Shown: positions 35,770-47,490, counted from the stretch's first letter. The stretch is DNA of 64,000 nucleotides from Eucommia ulmoides (GCA_016647705.1 CM028328.1:51197647-51261646); one strand, 5' to 3'. The notes: generated by a model from the letters alone, not told the origin. Made by a program: numbers and translations.

Positions 35770-36510
35770 TGACATTGAGGTCAGCAGCAACTGAATTCTT
35801 TAACTCAGACTATAACTAAGCACATCATCTCAAAATTGAACTAGGCACCTCAATCCAACAACAGTTGAGTTCTTTAACTTAAACTATAACTGAGCACATC
35901 AGCTCAAAATTAAACTTGGCACCTCAGCCCAACAGCAACTGAGTTCTTTAACTCAGACTATAACTGAGCACATCAGCTCAGAATTGAACTGGGTACCTCA
36001 GCCCAGCAATAACTGAGTTCTTTAACTCAGACTATAACTGAGCACATCAGCTCAAAATTAAATGAGCACCTCAGCCCAACAACAACGGAGTTCTTTAACT
36101 CAGACTCTAACTGAGCACATCAGCTCAACAATAAACTCGGCACCTCAACCCAGCAATAACTAAGTTCCTAGTTCAGATGCCAACTGAGCACTTCAGCTTG
36201 GAATGCAATTGGACACTTCAGCCCAACAATAACTGAGTTTTTCAGCTTAGATATTAATTGAGCACGTCAACTCAGAATGCAACCAGGCACCTCAGCCCAG
36301 CAATAACTCAGTTCCTAATACAGATGCTAACTAAGCACGTTAGCTTGGAATGCAATTGAGCACTTCAGCCCAGCAATGACTGAGTTCCTCAGCTCAGATA
36401 TTCACTGAGCATGTCAGCTTAGAATGCAACCAGGTACCTCAGCCCAACAATAATAGAGTTCTTTAACTCAAATTTTGACCGAACATGACAGCTCAAATTA
36501 TCATCATAAT
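35770..36510 (+). repeat. 73-74-bp tandem array downstream of integrase
   Basis: About ten units, phased by ctgagttctttaactcag near 35793, 35867, 35941, 36015, 36088, 36162, 36235, 36309, 36382 and 36456. Each unit contains gagcacatcagctca and cacctcagcccaaca, themselves related halves. Hypervariable tandem repeats in the 3' untranslated region are known in Tat/Ogre-type elements. Confidence 0.9.
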
Positions 36511-36951
36511 TATAAATGATGGCACACAGCCCGATAAATTTTTGCAATACTTTGGATGACACTGTTTAAATCATCTCACTCACATTACAGATTGAGTAAA
36601 GTTTGATCTCTATTGTTTTCTTCAGCAATGTTTAACTCCTTCAATAAGGAAAATCCAGAAAATTTATTTTAGTGATAGGTTTGAAACTGGTTAACTTATG
36701 GAGTTTTATTTTATTATATTACCTATGATAACGATGGTTTTTAGGAATAAGGAGATGATCCAATTCAACTTGCTGTCATGAGCCTAATGTGTAATTCATA
36801 ACTAGTTCAACTTCTTAACCTATTTATGAAGGAGGAAAGGCAGGGGTATGTGCAACGCGATTCAAACAGTTAAAGGAACAACAACAAGAGATCAAGAATA
36901 TCAAGAACCCCATATGTTTCATTATCATGAGAAGGGGGTACATGGCTATTA

Positions 36952-36952
<1 letters not shown>

Positions 36953-36995
<43 letters not shown>
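36953..36995 (+). repeat. Poly-A run of about 43 bases
   Basis: Uninterrupted A-run between the tandem array and the antisense ORF region of the Tat element. Confidence 0.95.
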
Positions 36996-36998
<3 letters not shown>

Positions 36999-37055
36999 TT
37001 GTTCTTCCAAAATAAAAATAAAAACAAAATACAAAAAAGAAGATTTTCTTCTTCT

Positions 37056-39540
37056 TCTTATACCGGGACTAAATGAGCTTCATTTTGATACCGGAGAAGT
37101 GGGAGAACCCAGATCTTTCGAGTCTGAGTTGGAGAAGTAGAAGGCATGCTCCTCGTATTTGTTAAGTTTGTTGATAAAATCACGGATCTTAGCCTTCTTG
37201 GCTTTGTTCTTCTCCAAAAATTTGTTCCTTTTTGCCTTGATGGTATTGGTGAAGAGCTTGTGGTACTTAAAGTCAGCGGCCAAGTCACGCTTACTCTGAT
37301 CAATCCTTTTTACGTCCTCCCTAAGCTTGTAAAGGCGAGAGATTGCTTGAAAATGCACCGCTTCCATGGCAGAAAAAACAGCAAAAGTCTCATCAAGGGC
37401 ACGCAGACGGGGATGATCCTCCATGGCAATTTGCGCCACCAACATCAGGGAAAGGAAGTGATCTCCCAATACTATCTCTACGCACCTTTCAGATTGAATC
37501 ATTTCAAAAGCAAAAGGCTTAGTCCATGAAGTAGATGCCATGACTACAGAAGGTGTGAGAAGAGAGAAGAAAGAAAACTCAAGAACTCGAAAGAAAGCAT
37601 CTGGACTTGTGAAGAATTATCAACGCCTAGTTTTGCTTTAAATATCTAAACAAATGAAAAGAGAGAATGAGCTGAAGCATTGAAAAAAGAAGCATTAAAT
37701 ATGCGGGTGACGTGCGCTAACAAAATATGTACGTCAATTATCACAAATTCTCGAGACTTAAAATGACGGTTACTGATTCCATACAAATCATAATGATAAA
37801 GTATTATCATTACTAAAAATTAATTACAGACATACAAAAGAAAAGTTGAAAAGCAGAAGGATAGGTCAGGGAATGGCGCTCTGATCAGTAATGTTCGATT
37901 GATTTAACATCAGTACGGAAGTAACATCAGCTAGTGAGGTTTGGTTCAAGGTCGGTTCTAAGTTCTCCATTGGAACCTCAGCTGCCGATGTGGAAGACGT
38001 TTCTACATCTTTAGCGAACTCTTCCTCCTCACCTTCTATATTGTCTCCTTCTAATTCGTCTTTCAAATCATCCGCCAAGAAAGAAATATCTAAGTCAGGG
38101 AATTCCTCTAACACTCGCCTCTGGTAGAAAGAGAAACCTATCTTCCGAAGTTTCTTAGACTCATCCTTGAAATGAGTCCATAGATTTTCAATATCCTACT
38201 GAGACTTTTTGGTCATAGCCGCTAGCTCAGCCAATAAGCAATCTTTCTCGGATTGCAGTTGTTGGAGGGCGGTCTCCTTCTCTTAAATTACATCATCTTT
38301 AACCTGGAGGGCGGCATCCCGATCCTTTAGATCAACATCTTTTTGATCGATTACCAGGCGAGATGAGCTAAGTTCTTCAGATAAAATGCGGGCATCATCC
38401 CTCAAAGACGAGCACCCTCCTCTCACGACAGTGATCTCTGTCCTGAGCTCTACATTCTCTTGGCAGAAAAATGCGTTTCTTTTTTGCAAGGTTTCTCTTT
38501 ACCTGTTAGCCTAACAGAATTCATGTTCAAATCACTCTTGGGAAGATCTTTCCAGTGCAAGGTTTCTAGCTAGGCTCAGTTTCTCATTTTCCAAGATTTG
38601 ATTCTTTTCCTCCAACTTGTTGAATTCGGTCATCTGGTGCATCAGCTGGGCATCCAGCTCGTTTTCTTCCTCAGCACAGTTGACCATGGCAGCGGACATA
38701 TGCATACACTGTAACAGTGAAACCACTGACAAAAGAATTAACCAAGCAATCTAAAGAAACCAGAAAGCATAATATGAGTTGTGAAAATTACCTGGAGAAG
38801 TGCACAGATTAGGATTCGAAATATCTCAGGTTTGTTTCGACCTTCAGTTATCTTTTTGCCTTTATCACAAGATTGCTCATATAGAAACTTGATGGCATCA
38901 TCGAAGATGGCAAAGCGACCTGGGACAGAGGGCCCAACCTCATCAATGAGTCAACACATTTGTTGTTTTGTCATTCCCTACCCACTGGAGGTTATCTGGC
39001 CAGGTGCAAGGGCTAGAGAAGATTGACGATTGATGGAAGGAGGCTCAGCAGCAGGAACATCTATCAACCTTGAAGCAGATTCTAGTTCTCTATGCTCTTG
39101 CAAGCTAGGAGTTAGAGGGGATGGAACAGTGACTGAAATTATTCTGCGCCTGTGCACAATCAAATGATGAAAATCATCTTCAGATTTAGTAGTTTCTGGG
39201 TCAACATGTTGAACTGGTTGATAGACTACTGGGATAGCAGGGATTTCAACAGAATAAAGGGTCACTAGACTAGCAGTAGTTATGGGAGTAGGTTGGGATA
39301 ATGATTGCCCGGTCTTTTTGGCGAGCTTCTTAGCGGGTATTTTCCTTTTCTTTGTGCCCAATTGTAGCTTGGCTAATTCATTAAAATGAGATAAATCCAT
39401 TTCAAGCTTATTAAATGGATGGTGAATTAGCTCCTTGTAAGAATACTTTGCTGGGACCAGTAGTTTCCTCAACTCTTCTTCAATTCTGGTTGTGAGGCAA
39501 GGACTTTGGAAAGCACTATCACCTGTATCAGAAACCCCAG
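37056..39540 (-). pseudogene. Antisense extra ORF of the Tat element, coiled-coil and C-terminal parts
   Basis: Minus-strand open stretches 38978-39472, 38532-38732, 38283-38489, 37866-38114 and 37080-37541. They encode a basic linker (KKRKIPAKKLAKK), long heptad-like helices rich in Glu/Leu/Lys, an acidic stretch (37866-38114) and a Lys-rich helical segment. The layout matches the antisense 'putative gypsy type transposon' proteins found in Tat-lineage elements. The function of these proteins is unknown. Stops separate the stretches, and introns could explain some gaps. The N-terminal domain lies beyond the hAT insertion, at 40829-41141. Confidence 0.7.
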
Positions 39541-39824
39541 AAAAGAAGTTAATATTATTCGAACAGAATATTTTCTAAAAAAAAAATAGATTGTTAAGTG
39601 AATGACGAAAAATTAGTTGGGGTAGTACTGAAACGCCTCATCACAATTGAGGGCTACCCCATTTTCTCAGGAAAGAACTCCCAGCCACCAGAGAAGAAAA
39701 TGTACCATTGTTGCCAGTCCCTTACTTTAATTGGAAGGTCGGTAAGAAATGCAAACTTCTTGGAAAACGAAAGGTAATACCTTCTGATATTAGAAAGGAA
39801 TTAGAGGTGTCTTATACTTCTAAT

Positions 39825-40828
39825 TAGGACTGGAAAAATGGGTATTTACACGATGACACGACATGAGACCGACACGAAATTATCAGGTATAGGTTTTGCT
39901 TATCAAGTAACAGGTCGTTATCGTGTCTGACTCGATAGCACGATAAGGAATAGTGGAGGTTATCGGATTGACCTGATAAGCCAATAGGTTACACGATAAG
40001 AATTTCAAGTATTCAGGTTACACAATAACCTAAGACCTAATGGGTTACACGATCATGTAGTAAATATTTTTACACCCCATAATTTATCTAGTATTATAAT
40101 TCAATCCATACTATATATATTAATAATCTAACCCTAAGAAACCCTAAACTCTCATTCACGTCACTCATCAGCCTCCTCCTCCTCGATCTGCGAATTGTGA
40201 AATACGAAGTCTGCGATTGCAACCTTAAAAAACCTTTTCGCTCATCAACCCTAAGAAACCCTTTCGCTCCGTCTCCGGCAGTCTGGCCTCACCTTTCTTT
40301 TTAACTATTACTGCGATTGCACCACGAAACCCTTCGCAACAACACGATTGTCATCGTTCAGCGGTGGTCGTCGGTGGTCATCTAGGTTTCGTGGATTTTT
40401 GGTTGTTTTGGTTGTCGGTGGTCGTCTAGGTTTCGGTGGTCATCGTTCAGCGGTGGATAATGTTGGATTTTTTCTGGTTTTGTTTGGTTTGGTTTGGTTT
40501 GGTTGAAGTAGTTTTTTTTTTGTTTTATGTTTTTTTTTTTTTTTTTGGTAAATAGGTTTTGTTAACAAGTCGTTAACGTGTAATGGGTAGGTTAACGTGT
40601 AATGGAAATCTATTAGATAATCTTATCGTATCGTTTTTACCTAATATGTTTCGTGTTTTCGTGTGACACGAAAAATTATCGTGTTGTGTCGTGTTGACAC
40701 GATAATGTTCGTGTCATGTTCATGTTTGGGTAGTCTAACATGATATGCTTATCGTGTCGTGTTCGTGTTTGCTCTTATCGTGTTTCGTGTTATCGCGTAA
40801 TGACCTGTTACACGAATTATCAGCCCTG
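39825..40828. mobile_element. Non-autonomous hAT element nested in the Tat antisense ORF
   Basis: Ends TAGGACTGG (39825) and, inverted, CAGGGCTGA (40828). Perfect 8-base duplication cttctaat at 39817-39824 and 40829-40836. Both subterminal regions are full of cacgataa/ttatcgtgt motifs in both orientations. The middle (40130-40500) is a different, leader-like sequence with aaccctaagaaaccc and a ggtttcg/ggtcgtc-rich part, possibly captured. No transposase ORF. Confidence 0.9.
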
Positions 40829-41141
40829 CTTCTAATTGTATCAACGGAGAGATATGTCTCGTTTGTTCTAACTAGGGCAATGGCCTCTATGATTTGGTGA
40901 AAACTATTTGGGATTAACTGGGCAGAAGTAATTTCCAGTTGACGAAAAAGGTTACAAAGGAATGAAGAAAAATGAAGAGTAAGTCCATACTCGAACATCC
41001 ATAAAAAGAAGCACATTTCATTCTCTCTAGCATCATAGGGGCGTTCATTTTCAGATGGAACCCTAATCGACACTGATGGATGAATGCCATATTGTTCCCT
41101 AAATGTTGGAAGCCATTACTATGGAAATTTTCTTGCACCAT
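40829..41141 (-). pseudogene. Antisense extra ORF, N-terminal Transposase_28-like domain
   Basis: Minus-strand frames at 40735-41073 and 40914-41141 overlap with a frameshift. The segment FEYGLTLHFSSFLCNLFRQL and QLIPNSFHQIIEAIALV match the Pfam Transposase_28 ('putative gypsy type transposon') pattern of helix, PxQLxPNxxR-like motif and hydrophobic strand. The reading is cut at 40829 by the hAT element. The codons from 40828 down to 40735 belong to the hAT element and are not part of the gene. Confidence 0.7.
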
Positions 41142-41414
41142 GATCCTCCATGCTTCCTTAGGGATTGGAGGGCTGAGCAGCCTGAGCCGTCGTCGTCTGC
41201 TCCATTATGGGATTCGACGACGAATTAGCCTCAGCAAGACTATTCAATTGACTCAACTACATTGTGCGATAAAGCAAATAACAATCAAAAAACAAAAGAA
41301 GTATGAAAAAGAGAAACGCAACTGAATGATCAAGGAAAGATAAGAACTTACGCGAAATAGAGATGATTTTTCGCCTCTCTTCTCTTGAATCGCCGCAAAA
41401 GTCAAGAGGGCAAA

Positions 41415-42064
41415 TGATATGGAAAAACTCCCGCTCATAACTGACATGGCGTGTAACCTTAAACAGGTCAGATCGGGTATGAAATCGAATCCGGAACAGA
41501 TAGACCTAATGGGTTATCTAAGCTAAAGAATGACAGGCCCAATTGGGTGCTAACTTCAGCGGTCTTCTGAGCAAGACTTACAGCCTCATAAAAAGGTCCA
41601 TATTTGGGTATACTCAAACCCACGATGTTCAGGGCCAAGGAATGAATAAGTCAATCCATAGTGAATGTCTCCCCTACACTTGAAAAGATATGCCAGATTA
41701 ACTGTAACGACCCATATTTAATGGGGACTGTTACAGAGATCTCTCCTGAAATTATAGAGATTGTAGTTATCTTCCAAGCCGTTAGGAGCGTATCACGTAA
41801 CGGACGATCTTTCCAAAGCAACAGCAATATATTTTCTGAGCCTATATAAAGGGCAGGTATCACTGGTAAATTTTTACGGTTCAATCTGTGTAATCTTTTC
41901 TCCATTATCATATTAATTTATTCTCACACCGAAGGTTCTTTGACCGATATTACACCGATGTCCCCCCCATTAGAACTCACAGTTTTGTTGGTCATCAAGA
42001 AAGACGAAGAGGTTTTTAGCACGTGTGTAGCTATTACACGTGTTGAGAATTTCTGGTAACATCA
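41415..42064 (+). repeat. 3' LTR of the Tat element
   Basis: Begins TGATATGG, directly after the purine-rich tract aaaagtcaagagggcaaa (41397-41414, the likely polypurine tract), and ends ctggtaacatca at 42064. TATA-like tatataaa near 41842. More complete than the 5' LTR. Confidence 0.9.
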
Positions 42065-42296
42065 GTTTCCTTAATTTGCAGGACGTGACTTGGTCTGTGT
42101 GCTCAAACACATTCATTAAGCCTAATCCGATTCCTTATTAGGTAATTTTTAGGTCTTTAGTTTTATTATGTTTTTATCTCCTTTGTATTTTCTTATATTG
42201 TTAACTTATAACTGTACAAATTTAGGCATCATAGAAAGAATGTGTCATTCCAAATGTAACTCTATGTCTCTCTCGGTTGTTTCTATTTCTTCGAAC

Positions 42297-42327
<31 letters not shown>

Positions 42328-42752
42328 GAGACCTCCTCTATTAAAACTCACGTTCCCTTTTTCTCTCAATCGCTAACCAATCATTCCTATCTCAAACCAA
42401 TCAATCAATCTATCGTGGTCCATCACCGAACAAACTTCTTTCCCCTCGCTATTGATTTGTTAAAATTTAAAACTTTTTTTTAAAATTAGTGAATTTTAGA
42501 GTCCACGTATAACTTTTGCTTTTTTTAGTTTTTTTTATTTATTTTAATGGGCTACTCCCTAAATTTTTTTGTATGAATTTTTTATTTTTATTTTTTTAGT
42601 GTTTGTACGAGAATTATTAAAGAACAATTAATAGAAGTATGAAGGATCTTCAAAGAAATGTAAAAAATATTTTTAAATTCATTTTTTTTTTTTTTTTTGT
42701 ATTCGTTGAAGCATGGGCATGCACTAGTTAATCATAAAATGGGTCAATAAAT
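42065..42752. other. Intergenic DNA with (CT)n
   Basis: AT-rich with (CT)n at 42299-42326 and T-runs. No gene seen. Confidence 0.5.
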
Positions 42753-43397
42753 AGAAAATTATCACTGACACTCAAATACCATGAAAATTTCCTATATTTT
42801 TATAAATATCAAGAATATTTTTTATCTTTTTTTTTTTTAATCGAAGTTGACCGATTGATATCATCATTTGAATTTAAATTTTACTCTTACAATATAAAAT
42901 TTATTTCTAAAATTACTAAATTGTCCTTTATTTTACGTGTAAAAAGACAAAATTATCCTTCATTAATTCTATTTTATTTTCTTTTTTTATTTCTTTGTTT
43001 TTTTGTTTATTTTTTTTTTAAGATTATTTTTTCTTTTTCTCTCTCTTCTTCCTCCTTCATCCTCCCACCACCATCTTCTCTCGGCAAATTCCACAGGCGG
43101 CCTCTGTTGGCCGGTTACCGTTGGCCATCGCCAGCCGTTGCGTTGATGACGTTTTTGATTATCTCTCTTCTCTCTCAGCTTGTTTCCTCCCCTTTCTTAG
43201 CCTTCATATCCCCACTCCTCCTCCACCTCCTCCTTCCACCCCTGGTTCCCAATCCCAAGGCACCCATTTTTTTCACCCGATCTATGTAGATTCGATGAGG
43301 AGACTGCCAAATCACGCAAATTCGGCAGTCTCTTCACCAGATCTACGCAGATTCAGTGATGACCATCGGAATCTGTGTGGAGGTTAATTTAGGGGGG

Positions 43398-43446
<49 letters not shown>

Positions 43447-44314
43447 ATAATAAGAAAAAGGGTTGGTTGGCAGTAGGGATGGTCATGGGCCGGGCCGGGC
43501 TTGGGCCGGATTTTGACTACGGCATTACATAAAAATGTTAGGTCCTAGCCCGGCCCGACCCTATGATCGGGCCCTAATTTTATGCTCAAGCCCGGCCCTA
43601 CAAAAAAAAATTAAGCCCAGGCCCGGTCCTAACCCGGCCCTATAATTTATTTTTTTAAAAATTTAAAAATTAAATACTAAAATTACAAAATGACCCCTCA
43701 ATTCTCTCTCTATGAGAGGAATGAAACTAGGGTTTGTTAAATTATCTAACTAAAATTAAAAATTAAAAATTGACCCCTCAACTTTTTCTCTATGGATATA
43801 TATATAAAATATATATTTTTTATATTTAAAAAAAGTTCGGGCCCATGATCAAACCCTAGCCCGGCCCTAAAAATGAATGGGCCTTAGTCTTTAGGCCCTA
43901 ACCCGGCCCATGGGCTCAAACATCAAGCCCAAGCCCTAAAAAAATAGGGTCAGGCTGGGCGGGCCGATCGGGCCTCCGGGCCCATGACCATCCCTAGTTG
44001 GCAATGATAGTGGTGGGATTCACAGTGATAGTGGTGATGATTTGAAAATAGTGGTGGTGATGTGGTGGGTTGTGTGTGTGTGTGTGTGTGGGGTGGGGGG
44101 GGGGGGGGGGTGTTTAGGGGGAGAGTAAAATTAAAAGGGTAAAATAATAATTGTATTAATTTTATTTCTACTTTTTTTATTTATACAAGATAAGGGTAAA
44201 TAGGTATTTGATCATCATTTTTTGGGGTAAGAGTTTTCATTGATATTTGTTAAAATGCAGAGAATTACTGCCATACCTATCTCAAAGGTAGGGGGTGTAA
44301 GTGGCAATTTCCCA
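42753..44314. mobile_element. MULE-type non-autonomous element carrying gene-like DNA
   Basis: The left end agaaaattatcactgacac and the inverted right end (gtgtaagtggcaatttccca at 44295-44314) are related. Flanks tcaataaat (42744-42752) and tcaataaaa (44315-44323) form a 9-base duplication with one mismatch. Inside, 43045-43385 is GC-rich and leader- or exon-like (Pro-rich in one frame), followed by TA/GA microsatellites (43399-43447), a nested hAT MITE (43474-43996) and (GT)n/G-runs (44070-44110). Pack-MULE is the likely class. The parent gene is not recognised. Confidence 0.7.
43474..43996. mobile_element. hAT-type MITE, GGGCC-rich ends
   Basis: Inverted ends TAGGGATGGTCATGGGCC, matched over 18 bases at the other end. 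Flanked by gttggcag (43466-43473) and gttggcaa (43997-44004), an 8-base duplication with one mismatch. Subterminal regions contain many gggccgggc and gcccggccc motifs. Inserted into the larger MULE-type element. Confidence 0.9.
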
Positions 44315-44789
44315 TCAATAAAATGGTTTTGTTTTCCTGGGCTCAAACGTCCGGTCGATCCATAGAATATTAGCCCAGTTCAATTTGGGCATATGGGCCA
44401 TAATTTTAACCCAATTCAATTTGAAAACCGGGCTTGAATTTATTAAGTTATTTACAATATTTAAATTTTTATAATCTCAAAAAGCAAATATAAATTTATG
44501 AAAACAAAAATATATATTTTTTAACTTTTGTTTACATGTTTTCCTTCTGAACTGTTGTGGAATTAGGAAAAAAATGAAAGAACAATAATTAAAACACTAG
44601 GTGGAGTGTTTTTTTAATGTTTGTGTAAATCTTGGTAGAAAAACAAAAAATTGAGGGGAAAAGAAAAAGAAAAATATTTTATTTATTCAATTTTAAAACA
44701 CTTTTAAAAGCATAACATAAACAAATTTACTTTTGTTCCTATTTTCGTTTTCAAAAATAAATAAATAAATAAATAACTACAAATGCAAT

Positions 44790-44990
44790 TATTCAAACTA
44801 TAGGGTTTGACTTTTAAGAAGAACACTCCAAAAATTAAATCTTAAATTTAATCCTGAATACAGTAAATTGGTGTGGATGAATGCGTCCTTAAGATTAGCC
44901 AGTAAAGTGATTAGTCAACCTGCGTAAGTTAATCTGCACATATCTTTATCTTAAATAATAATAATAATAATAATGAAAAAAAAAACACTC
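44790..44990 (+). mobile_element. SINE, 5'-truncated
   Basis: Begins within the B-box region (agggtttgac at about 44801) and shares aagaacactccaaaaattaaatc and a 3' end running into (AAT)n with the fuller copy at 57771-58010. Likely a 5'-truncated member of that family. Confidence 0.65.
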
Positions 44991-45204
44991 TACACTTACA
45001 AATGAGCATCACAATCTCTCCCTTGATTTGGGTTAACTCAAAACATCGACAAATTAACATGCATAAAGGCAATGATAAACCTAGTTAGATATTGTCTTCT
45101 TCTTCTTTTTTCTATAATTACTTTGAAAGGAATTGCTAGATTATCTCAGACCCATACAAATATTTGTAGATCACCCTTTGTCCGTAGATAGATGGATAGA
45201 TGCA

Positions 45205-45208
<4 letters not shown>

Positions 45209-45274
<66 letters not shown>
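45209..45274. repeat. (TA)n(GA)n compound microsatellite
   Basis: TA run at 45209-45236 followed by GA run to 45274. Confidence 0.95.
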
Positions 45275-45277
<3 letters not shown>

Positions 45278-45480
45278 CATGAATCATAGCTCCATCCAAG
45301 TATGGAGGAACTAATTTAAAGGCGGTATGGTACTATTATGTACCATACTCTTTTGGCCCATGTAGAGAGACGCACGAGACATGTTTGGTCCCCATAGATT
45401 GATGCTTCTCCATTCAACAACAATCTCTCTCTCTCTCTCCTCTCTCTCTCCATGTCTTCAAAAACCTCTCTCTCCCCTTT

Positions 45481-45577
45481 TTTTTTTTTTTTTTTACAAA
45501 CGGTTGGGGAGAAATTTTGAACACTAGATCTCTTATTAAGAAAGCACACTAGATAACCGTTACACTACAAACCTTGA
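45481..45577 (-). mobile_element. Short tRNA-like SINE or tRNA pseudogene with A-tail
   Basis: On the minus strand it starts ggtttgtagtgtaacggttatc (45577 downward), like a tRNA A-box stem, with a gtgttcaaaatttc B-box-like element 35 bases on and then a poly-A tail (read as T at about 45477-45495). The anticodon arm does not pair convincingly, so it is not a working tRNA gene. Confidence 0.45.
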
Positions 45578-45829
45578 GTTAACTCTCTCTCATAGACTAA
45601 ATATGTGTTATACTGAATACAATTAAGACATTATGTTATTTTTTAACGTTTTTAGTTGAATTTAATTAATATTAATTAAATTGTATTTTTGTTATATTTA
45701 TAATTGAAGGTAATTAGTATCCAACCCAACTAAAGTAGGACGAGTTTCTATACCCTATTGTTCCAATTTCATCATCTCCAAACTTTTATATTTGTGTTTT
45801 TGTGTTTAATTAACTATCTCTTCTGAGTA

Positions 45830-46660
45830 GGGTTGTGCAAAAAAAATTCCGCAACCCGCGTACCCAACCAAACCCTAACCCAGAAATCCAAAACCCACCC
45901 GCTCACTTCTAACCCAAATTAACCGCCTAAACGATGCCGTTTAGGCTGTATATATATATGTAGAGAGAGCGCTCTGTAGATACCGAGAACCATTAATCGC
46001 TGGGTGGAAATTGAATATGAATAATGAATGTGAATTGCCTTCAAAGGAAAATATGATCAAAATATTAAGGCGCAAAGTGAAACGCAATCCATATTTCAGG
46101 GGTAAAAAGTGTAATTTAGTTCAAATTTATTTGAAACAAGCTCTCACGTACTGTCAAGGACTGGTGACTAATTAATAATACTTTCTTCAATACTAATTAA
46201 GAACTATTTATTAATTATTATCTATTTATTTATTAGAAATATGTGTGTTTGGTAGCTGTAGGTGGCAGAACTAACATGGGCCTTAATTGTAATTGTCTGT
46301 AAGAGATCCTCCCAGAAACATACATTAAGAAATAATTAATTGTTATTAATTAAGGATATCATATATTTCTGAAGCTGCCTCGTTGAAATTCTTCTTGTTC
46401 CTCTTGTGTAGACCATCACAGCTAATTCGAATATTTGGGGAATGATGTTTAAAATTATATATATGTGTGTGTTTTATATTTATGGAACTAAGGATGGTAA
46501 TTACACCCGAACCGGTAGATAACCAAAACAAACCGAATCGATGGTTCGAGTTCGAAATCAAATAATTGGTTTTGGTTTCAGAATTGAAAAACGAAGCGAT
46601 TTTTATTTTGGGATAATAATCGCGAAACCAAACCACGTAACTGTTATTTTAAATCTATTT
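45830..46660. repeat. hAT-MITE-like fragments upstream of the DUF1442 gene
   Basis: gtagggttgtgcaaaaaaa at 45831 followed by acccgcgtacccaacc-type sequence, and taaggatggtaattacaccc at 46490 with aaccggtagataacc-type sequence, look like ends of hAT MITEs seen widely in plants. Partner ends were not found. No coding region is seen in 45600-46800. Confidence 0.35.
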
Positions 46661-46812
46661 TTTATATATATTAACCCTACTTTTTTTATTTACAATTTAC
46701 CTAAAGTGTGTATATTATATATATGTGTGTGTGGATGTTTTGTATATATAGAATCATTTCGTACTTTTACAAAAATACTTTTTTTTTGTTAGATTCGTTT
46801 CCAACATTGATT

Positions 46813-47286
46813 AGGAGTTTCCTGCTTAAAGACACACGGTGCCAAGTGAAGTATTTCTTTTAATTTATGTACGTGGTTTAGGAATTTTCAAGTGACCGAT
46901 GTAAGAGATAAATTTAACACCGTCCTTAATTGCAAACTCCGCTTTGCATGGATGATTTGACTACGAGAGATAATGAGAAATGTGCAAATCGCGGTTTGCA
47001 CAGATGATTTGACTACGAGAGAAGGAGAGACGAATTTTCATAATATTGGCCATGATATAATGTTTTAGGAGGTTCCCTCATGGTCAAATTATCCATCCAA
47101 TCCGCTGGATTGCACGTTTTTTATCATTCTCTCGTAGTCAAATCATCTGTGCAAACCGAAATTTGCAAATAAAGACGGATGTTAAATTCGTGTCGCATAT
47201 CGATCATGTGAGATTTTTCAAATCACTATACAAGTTAAAAGAGTTATTTCACTTGACACCATATAAATTTACGTTAAAAACTCGTG
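46813..47286. mobile_element. Foldback MITE in the upstream region of the DUF1442 gene
   Basis: Two arms of about 190-200 bases are inverted copies. Left: ggtgccaagtgaagt (46839), taaatttaacaccgtcc (about 46909), gatgatttgactacgagaga (46951). Right: the complements near 47130-47263. A second gatgatttgactacgag unit at 47002 makes part of the arm a direct repeat as well. Related arms occur at 58930-59000, 59570-59755 and 60380-60490. Confidence 0.75.
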
Positions 47287-47490
47287 ACATTGTCAACAGA
47301 TTTTCCATTGACTCTAAAAGCTAATTTCAATCCAGTAACACCAAACAAACCGTAAAGAAACATAAATAGACACAATGTCTCCTTCATTTACAAATTTATT
47401 ATTTTTTTTAGCCATTTGTTCTTTTATTAATTAAGCATTGCCAATTAGATTGACAAAGTCCCATTTCATTGACTAAGCTTTTGGTTCTTT

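Larger units (their letters stand above)
27523..42064 (+). mobile_element. Tat-lineage Ty3/gypsy LTR retrotransposon, complete boundaries, inactive
   Basis: Diverged LTRs at 27523-28114 and 41415-42064 are flanked by an identical gtttc (27518-27522 and 42065-42069). Order on the plus strand: LTR, primer-binding site, gag, protease, reverse transcriptase/RNase H, integrase, 74-bp tandem array. A minus-strand extra ORF region precedes the 3' LTR. Lack of a chromodomain, the GPYRV-type integrase tail and the antisense ORF place it in the Tat group. A copia solo LTR sits inside gag and a hAT element inside the antisense ORF. Many stops and frameshifts make it non-autonomous today. The 5' LTR starts TA where the 3' LTR starts TG. 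Confidence 0.9.

Noticed and set aside
37146..37529. Plus-strand ORF of 127 codons
   Set aside because: Shadow of the minus-strand antisense ORF of the Tat element, whose coiled-coil reading is far better supported.
40735..40828. Apparent C-terminus of the 112-codon minus-strand ORF
   Set aside because: This part lies inside the hAT element, so it is not part of the Tat antisense protein.
46346..46636. Minus-strand ORF of 96 codons
   Set aside because: The first part overlaps a hAT-MITE-like fragment and no family was recognised. The 19-base match at 63.9 kb is noted as a finding instead.
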